This document shows positions 61,701 to 64,000 of a stretch of DNA of 64,000 bases, piece by piece (position 1 is the first letter of the stretch; each line of letters starts with the position of its first letter). A model generated the notes under the pieces. That model was not told the DNA's origin, ran no database searches, and worked only from the letters and a program-made list of their open reading frames with translations. The translations under genes and the position numbers were made by a program. Source of the DNA: an uncultured Bacteroidales bacterium (lineage in GTDB: Bacteria; Bacteroidota; Bacteroidia; Bacteroidales; P3); the NCBI GenBank assembly GCA_900317285.1, contig ONGA01000007.1, forward strand, positions 17,662-81,661, in the 5' to 3' direction.

Positions 61701-63765
61701 AGCGTATGCCCGTCACCCCCGTCGCCCCGATGCCGCAATGCGCCACCTGAAGGTCGTCAATCCACACCGAACGGTTGCCGCTGCTGGAGTGTATATATCT
61801 CATGGCCAGGCGTTCTCCGCTGCCGGGAGCCGCCACGCTTACCGACACGCGCTGCCACTCCCCGGCGGGGGGCGTCACGCTTGCCAGCACCGTGAACGTG
61901 CTCTCGTCGTCGGCACGGCTCACCGTGCCTATCTGCAGCGTGCTTCCGCTATGACTGGCCTGCATGGCAAAACTCACCGTCCACGGACCATTGCCGCTCA
62001 GCGGCGGCAGCGTCACCGTGCTGTGACTGCTGCTTACGCCGCCATATGAGCTCAGCTTCAGCGACTTGCTACCGCTGTGTCGGCGGCTGTTGTCAATCAC
62101 GGGCGCACCGCTGTAGCTGTTCGTCACCTGCCAGTCTGTCGGCAGGCTGCCGCTCACCTCGAAGTCCGTGCAGTAGGGAAGGGGATAGTCCGCCGCAAAA
62201 GTCGTCACACTCACACTCGCGGCACCGCAGTGCCCGGCGTCGCAGCTGCCGTACACCTCCCAGCTGTGGCTGCTGCCAGCCGTCAGTCCGTCGAGGGTAT
62301 AGCGCCATTTCCCGCCGCTTACCTGGCAGTCGCCCTCTCCCACCGTCAGTGTGGCGCCGCCGCCGGTCGTCGGATACAGCGTCACGCTGTCGCCGTGCAG
62401 CGGCTCGTCCCATTCCAGCGTCGCCGACGTGGAAGTCTTGCCCGCAAGCGCCACACCGCTCAGCAGGCAGCGCCCCACACGCAAAGCGTCGATATACAGG
62501 GTGGAATTCCCCACGGGCTTGAGTATCAGGTAGCGGCCGTTCCCGTCATAGTTTTGGAGACTGACAGTGAAGGCGTTCCAGCTCGAACCTGCACTGATTT
62601 GCAGCGTCGTGATGGGCACAAAAGTCTCCGTCTCCTCGGGATAGTCTGTCGCAAACACCTGCAACTGCGCCCCGCTGCTGCCGTACATCATCATACTCAG
62701 CATCAGCTGGTTGATGTCCACCAGCGTGCCGTTGACCAATGCTATCTGCGGCATCACGGCATAACCGCCGCCACTAAGCCTCAGGGCGCGGCTCCCGCTG
62801 TATCGGGTCGACGTCTGCACACTGCAGCCGTTCATCCCCATCCATCCCGCAGGCAGCTGGCTGCTCTCGAAATCCTCGCAGTAAACCAGCCCGTCGTGTC
62901 TCCCGCCGAGCGTCGTGCCGTCGATACTCTCCGTGTTGCCCGGCAGCGCCTCGCCTGCACATATCGGCGTCAGCGTCAGCGTGTAAGTCGTCGAGGGATT
63001 CAAACCCGTGATACGGTATGGACTCGTTACGTTGTTGAAAGTCAGTGCACTGCCACCGCCAACGGGCTGCACCCGCAGGTTCGCCGTGCCGTTGCCGACA
63101 CTCGTCCAGTGCAGCGTCAGCTCGTCGCTCGAACGGTGACTCACACTCAAACCCTCCACCCGGCAGCGCTCCAGCGCCACCTCGTCGATATACACCTTTC
63201 GGGCCACATGACCGTTCTGCATCTTCTGGCTCATCATGAAAGCCGGGCGGTCGCCGTCACCCGTATAGGAAGTGAAATCTATCTCATAAGTAATCCAGAC
63301 ATTGGCAGTTGGAATGGTCAGCGTCGTCACCGGCGTGAACCCAAAATGGCGCTGCGCACTTGAGGTCGACTTCGTAACACCCACTTGCACCACAGCCCCC
63401 GCTTCCGTCGCCCTGAACTTCGCCTTCAGGCGGATACCGCTCGGCGACTGGCTGAGCACGGGCCCCATCACGTAGCATATATGCGCCGTGTCGTTGTTCG
63501 CTCCGCACGACATCATCAGTGCGCCGTTGCCGGCATACACAGGCGTACTCACCACATGCGCCTTCATCTCCGGCACATCGAAATTCTCCCACTTCGTCCA
63601 GCAGTCCGGCAGCTTCGTCGTCGCGTTGAACGTCTCGAAATCCTCCTCAAACGGCAACCCTATCGCCGGGCACTCCTGCCCGTGCATCACAACCGCCATA
63701 GACAGCATCACACATGCCGCCACACTCCGTTTTACAATACGTTTCAAAATACAAAAAGTGTTCAT
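49753..63765 (-). CDS. Giant 4670-residue modular adhesin-like protein with T9SS type B CTD
   Basis: The product starts with a signal peptide (residues 1-29, MAVVMHGQ end). Residues about 30-3300 hold some 15 modules of roughly 200-230 residues, each a jelly-roll half (CxDFExxxLPxGW, YSGSRAL, YIDDL) and an FN3 half (TSPYTITGL, TxYTF). Later modules are eroded. About 3360-3560 is a MAM/anchor-like ectodomain, 3645-3722 a PKD domain (WYFGNGDSADTYHARTRYG), 3810-4360 a run of CDSV/CDSL strand repeats, and 4578-4670 a gliding-motility-type T9SS type B CTD (TPGEDNNNRFTI, GWDGRDYNGNP). It is likely exported via SprA and displayed or released as an adhesin; the ligand is unknown. Only 22 bp separate its stop from the convergent GH20 gene. 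Confidence 0.93.
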   Translation of the reverse strand: MNTFCILKRIVKRSVAACVMLSMAVVMHGQECPAIGLPFEEDFETFNATTKLPDCWTKWENFDVPEMKAHVVSTPVYAGNGALMMSCGANNDTAHICYVMGPVLSQSPSGIRLKAKFRATEAGAVVQVGVTKSTSSAQRHFGFTPVTTLTIPTANVWITYEIDFTSYTGDGDRPAFMMSQKMQNGHVARKVYIDEVALERCRVEGLSVSHRSSDELTLHWTSVGNGTANLRVQPVGGGSALTFNNVTSPYRITGLNPSTTYTLTLTPICAGEALPGNTESIDGTTLGGRHDGLVYCEDFESSQLPAGWMGMNGCSVQTSTRYSGSRALRLSGGGYAVMPQIALVNGTLVDINQLMLSMMMYGSSGAQLQVFATDYPEETETFVPITTLQISAGSSWNAFTVSLQNYDGNGRYLILKPVGNSTLYIDALRVGRCLLSGVALAGKTSTSATLEWDEPLHGDSVTLYPTTGGGATLTVGEGDCQVSGGKWRYTLDGLTAGSSHSWEVYGSCDAGHCGAASVSVTTFAADYPLPYCTDFEVSGSLPTDWQVTNSYSGAPVIDNSRRHSGSKSLKLSSYGGVSSSHSTVTLPPLSGNGPWTVSFAMQASHSGSTLQIGTVSRADDESTFTVLASVTPPAGEWQRVSVSVAAPGSGERLAMRYIHSSSGNRSVWIDDLQVAHCGIGATGVTGIRSTGATISWSTSAIAVDLQLRRNGVSLAPMEDVSSPLELTGLDEGTTYSYYLRSHCEDETGCWIYGGEFTTNSGALRADYCHGQQLSIGTSVWTLPYLEETSYSGLAVSFDAQSSSGNRTLKVGLMEDPADASSFTEIGSVAVNAGGWTHYRVLLTGHEGDGHYLALKSASGTVTVNHLRIGRGEVTDAVVSDLGATVATLSWTEHGEVDSVRVELTDNSTNSTVTYVVTTSSLTFQWLDAGSSYGYVLTALHGGSENDCSTLSGSFSTLEQEIGSGLCETFESTSSGLPTGWTVVENGSNTPAVVSYNGSRRLKLTSSGSQGTLVALPGAADPLTGLNMRIDAMSPSSNPEGSMLILGVMTSAGDAASFAPCDTLYPGGEWRNYVLEIGANVVSQRVLALKYVSPGATRTLYVDNLGLSEDAVGEPRVSELTNHSLRLSWSGAQNVMIRWGNGDWTWVAGEPSATGWSTVITGLESGTEYTFSLVPAFGDTTSLCRKARVECSTLSTAMMAPLCYGFEDYAPSTQLPVGWSRPYGASPVSQTGSRHSGSRALQFYAPYGSATVVSPMMETSSLDGLYLSFYHNTPSGSEIQVGVMSSPEDTASFTLLGSLAGTGSWTRGELLLAGVPTGKRYLAFRYSGSSYAYIDDLMLQECAMPTITLGNPHSHTIDVSWTGVGEIWLEYGTSESTMQRVRVSTSPYTLTGLASSTQYTVRAWCVGSEPDFECHKVEATMQTLSEAQMLNYCQSFDNNPLPADWSPVGNVTSSSNGHNGRSVQLVASSQTPAGLIMPELDVSDACTTVTTLYLQFSLYRNYGAGTLEVGTISDHGQGLATFSAVHTIDVAMLPTGLWTDTVLAVPLPQVAQGFVAFRLRGNAGIGIDDLCIAYCLGSHVEVTQQTPTTATIEWGGYGVSEIIVNWEGGSATATSSPYTITGLDPDEEYNFTAIWRCECNIFGHGGSGVISVQQPPDSIPLPQCYTLDEPGFPASWRRWGGYYNNYPQTATSKAYSSPRSLDLYTSNGHPSFFSLPPLADTSATVVLSGRIYCSNLDATTEARLHVGLTPFPQGTFTSLAPITVDAVDHWESFHIVITPEMRNNANANHITLRFSPSSTYHLYLDDISLTSCAVSSVTTDGETFTVQTLGSSSHYLLNIHNKQQNTDRHLILPGGTQSLASLALSPDSSYILSAHPLCSDSSASPCIEESLLIHQHLSLPYCNDFSSSTTLPDGWITLAHNDGRYPRIESGRLVLKPNTNNPSRNDLVLLPPIQGHTLGGLHVRIDITLSNSDRPNAYLELGYYSGGTFHPLATLNNTSNTQTHRVTLPACSASQLAIRAVATSGNRTVSIDNLQLSLYPEPSNLHLPQTGYQAQHIYWTDEGNARCQVEWGPRNFTPGTGTMVQSDSCHLSLAPLSPNTQYQFYFIDTNGNRFCYPHEFTSMAAAVPLPYCNANTQNLSANSLLKLPEVLTPLRELTILFTWRSNASNGQLVVGAMSDRSDDATFIPLDTLFPAAANTWQRDAVSLSNYADSGHFVALRLQGASGNIKDLTLQRVPQPTFHVLNSTTIEATVEGSSVDYWLRVGTGSQGGGQLHHVTSSPYHITGLEMYTPYNIYTLASGDENTCALPVTLRTHKDEVVPYCTSLQSGLPQGWSSVGPVLVQPYFIVDHPTDLHLYLKSRGEVTVGLVSALDDTSGFTPIASLSGSQMQEHYVKIDSSLWIVGNAHRYLSLRMGSGATVQDIIVQAVPRPVFHAISSSEIEAVIPDGNTPDYYVEVCAAGAAQGTGTLHHATTSPYVISGLAMYTHYDLYVQGERGQATCAPKATVRTHKDIHPPYCENVGPSTEGWYSAGPYRVMPYTDVDTMVSVYVTFRSRGDVSLGSQSMLDDTSTFVSFATYNHSGWEEHTARLADYADALAARHYITFKGGEIEYVYLHQCPTPTTSLTAYNEVSFTLPADETPDYWVENGNTILHATTNPFVLRNLAENTHYSFHFRCDSTTVSCLPPAEVLTGVQISTPHCAPLGNYTFGLSGATDGTGPLPAGWRTLSGSGGARYAVMPIVDLDSVYPVFARFRYRIPQAGTILSIGVMTNPDDESTFVPVATMSNISSEPTTQTASFSPYRGDGRYIAFRATGSNASTVVLDHVKLQTVPFATYQLVSHNEVLVSAPGMPQAAHPFLIDYGDGRVAVDSLPKLITGLDDNRTYYFNTVASEHGSTCVPSTPVTTTYLAGTPLCGLSASLSGSAPLWCGPELDGDDIASLVLRTTLQRNNASARVIVGTMNIRNDATSFHPLDTLTLGADGLYTADLGRWTDGRFLALMLAGNSSDSVTLSNMELSHCLLPLSATLTLLRHNKVRLNASDIPHPLWVEYGPAGFHPGDGTILRVDSLPMEFTLANSTPYEFLLRCDSLGGSCQPPLSIATLEAPPPLSWCADFNTTSVGTIPSSWQLTNTSNEYQNIRVVSSRRHTTPRSLYFNSVLGHSNIIVLPDLGLDDLRGLSLSLWMQADNTATNRLEVGVIFDPSDPETFQPLCTLSCFNANVWERKLEDFADAPDSAFFIALRCSGSSGDNRFWIDDIHIAECGAHALNVTDVQADAITLCWRQTGSPDISIDVEPDHGTPWSIDVDDTLLNGYRYYTVTGLQPLTNYTFAVAAACDDHEGFCTSNYLDTCRIFTPAGGSECIDPTNLNASYTSCFYGSYGNPYAHQGIINHGYASPLSRHTIHYDLSERDPRTGGLLKTVPDGSPASVRLGNWGANLGAPEAESIVYGLSVDTLDFDLLIMRYAAVLQDPMHSAAMQPRFSLELLNEHMVVVDSTCGRADFIANYNMGWNEADNDVLWKDWTTVGIDLTPYAGQTIYIRLTTRDCNEGSHYGYAYFTLECGNKRVVATGCGVIEENHLSVPSGFHYRWYPSNNPSQTLSTGQEITVASNNNITYLCNLSFVDNPSCQFTMSAFAGTRFPLSLMANEVTPAECGFDVTFLNRSTVSMDGVTPVGTGEGVENAMWYFGNGDSADTYHARTRYGEPGTYLVSLVTSIGGGACMDTLTVPLTLAFPPTGLRIEGATERCFNAKPDTLHLYNVAGAPPEGWELADSTLSGSRWIKHCRKVIDNVHYGVGTHVFEAEVMDTVGCLRLLTHRLTVHPVYSSCEEQHICSLMLPLAWSDTTFGTGTTSGSHSLHRYTASGCDSILNLRLTVYDNTEYTHRDTTRDAVCDNRSYFFSDSLLTPDATLTHNGTPLTIVYTDSLHSSIGCDSLSTIVLTVHPTYGHLLRDTVCSNTGYTWGSPQRQTLAPYQAASHSRPHVEPPAISGRDSVWTDTLTSVKGCDSLSSLELHIVAAYDIHHHDTVCGAHVAGFNADSTAVWMPLAYAYGTNVYGSAGVYRQEYETRGVGSVVCDSVRTLHLEVWPTHGLDLYDTVYDGDTYTFEGRTYDVTGVYPRLYATVEGCDSVRTLHLQRNRRTYIDSVVCQNGLPVTWYGGRIFGEGSGVRAGGIQVMKDSVHLSGSGGIDSLLVMTLIVRDTATTTDIVHACDSLLWSHTPDTVYRVSTDTPYRRLQQLSGLDTAGIAQFLPDSHLLPFTAHLSPFAIQCDSVRHLNLTVDYTHYTTDYRIACDSMRWEAGGRYYYRDTVGVVGPLGSLAATGPVDTLVTAGGCDSVVNLDLAVRYSTYEEFVDTFCYGNQYTWRTQTAGEMDDNLSHHNHYYLTETLQRHPFVHPNHREATVVCDSVLAIRLTQMARPQLSIDDNIDCGQQRYRLTLETDMPYFRWEYGRTVSRNAVIDVSPSQNTLYMAYVDYHEQPLCPIKDSIALRPIVVPSAEMRVIPEALHSNETDIDAYDLTIVDARSMHVGDPDVWTREWLVDGTPIYEESRHLNYTLLHSADSLLLSLCVYNGQCYDTVSQTVPILHVAAYAPDAFTPGEDNNNRFTIVTQGITNGELYIYNRQGLLVYQTTDLNTGWDGRDYNGNPCHQAAYVWKLIYEAIDHPGVKRSEVGTVTLLR
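56740..56772. repeat. 11-bp tandem repeat x3 inside the giant gene
   Basis: CTGGACCAACA, CTGGACCAACG and CTGGACCAACC lie in direct tandem (plus strand). The period is not a multiple of three, but three units (33 bp) keep the frame, encoding WSSVGPVLVQP on the minus strand. It lies at a module boundary. Confidence 0.9.
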
Positions 63766-63817
63766 TAGTCTGTCCTATAGTTACTTACTTGCATAAAACA
63801 TAAAAAAAATCAGCCTG

Positions 63818-63825
63818 CAAATATA
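63818..63825 (-). promoter_or_regulatory. -7 promoter element of the giant adhesin gene
   Basis: The minus strand reads TATATTTG, a full TAnnTTTG match. A start near 63812 gives a leader of about 45 nt before the ATG at 63765. No good TTTG is seen at 19-21 bp upstream; one lies only 11 bp upstream. Confidence 0.6.
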
Positions 63826-63936
63826 AGAAAAACCTGCAAACTAATTAACGAAATATAGTATTATGCTATCAAACCCCATCCTCTCTCGTCCCTCCCTGGT
63901 CGGTCCCTAGTTGCATGGGAGCGTGTAGGTAGCGAC

Positions 63937-64000
63937 ATAGGAGCGGTATAGGAGAGACCATAGACCTACCATAGAGTTACAATAGAGTTAGCATAGACCT
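63937..64000 (-). repeat. Tandem array of 11-bp units (locus 3, cut by window end)
   Basis: Units read on the plus strand are ATAGGAGCGGT, a 12-bp ATAGGAGAGACC, ATAGACCTACC, ATAGAGTTACA, ATAGAGTTAGC and a partial ATAGACCT. In reverse complement they match the order in 255-354, including the 12-bp unit. The array lies about 110 bp upstream of the giant gene's promoter and continues past the window. Confidence 0.85.

Noticed and set aside
62077-63363. Plus-strand open frames of 240-440 codons opposite the giant adhesin (also 52207-53295, 58780-60093)
   Set aside because: They are Arg, His and Ala-rich antisense shadows; the minus-strand frame is continuous for 4670 codons with recurring modules.

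Overview
The window is chromosomal DNA of a member of the Bacteroidota, most likely an uncultured gut-type Bacteroidales. Evidence: Bacteroidetes-type promoters (TTTG, 19 bp, TAnnTTTG) in front of several genes; a type IX secretion system (T9SS) outer-membrane channel, SprA, next to ruvA; two giant secreted proteins with the two known classes of T9SS C-terminal signal; a TonB-dependent receptor paired with a DUF4249 lipoprotein; many lipoproteins; and weak or absent Shine-Dalgarno sequences. I cannot name a genus. No rRNA, tRNA, CRISPR array, phage or classical IS was seen.

Layout. 1-3585: repeat-bearing upstream region, an M64 peptidase, a beta-helix lipoprotein and ruvA. 3669-13037: sprA, a TPR protein and a DedA membrane protein. 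13030-13680: a REP-associated transposase (RAYT) bracketed by palindromic REP-like elements. 13701-17105: sufS, recN and a shikimate kinase. 17264-18122: two small unrecognised exported proteins, then a strong bidirectional terminator. 18180-21761 (minus strand): a TGS-domain nucleoside kinase, a four-helix-bundle protein in a repeat-flanked cassette, and an Xaa-Pro aminopeptidase. 21762-22621: a mosaic of three tandem-repeat arrays, then a promoter and a long leader. 22622-33127: a 3501-residue surface protein (T9SS type A signal), closed by a perfect hairpin terminator. 33256-38651: glnA, folK, TonB receptor and DUF4249, with overlapping genes. 38777-40489: rplU-rpmA, converging on a DAHP synthase/chorismate mutase. 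40543-42891: a lipoprotein plus radical SAM/SPASM enzyme pair, converging on a DUF2807 lipoprotein. 42932-44355: promoter, a probable SAM-II riboswitch, and metK. 44356-44586: a gene-less, apparently deleted copy of the four-helix cassette. 44587-49730: pdxJ, a YejM/PbgA-like membrane protein and a GH20 hexosaminidase. 49753-63765 (minus): a 4670-residue modular adhesin-like protein with a T9SS type B signal. The window ends in a second copy of the repeat seen at its start.

Functional themes. SprA is the export channel, and the two giant proteins and perhaps the M64 peptidase and other signal-peptide proteins are candidate cargo. Housekeeping genes (ruvA, recN, sufS, aroK, metK, pdxJ, folK, glnA, L21/L27) are interleaved with envelope genes.

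The least explained features are a family of 11-bp-period tandem repeats upstream of three secreted-protein genes in the same orientation; the repeat-flanked four-helix cassette with its empty counterpart; the RAYT/REP locus; the uncharacterised radical SAM/lipoprotein pair; and A/T-rich domains embedded in the G/C-rich 3501-residue gene. Long open frames opposite the G/C-rich genes were treated as codon-bias shadows and left out.
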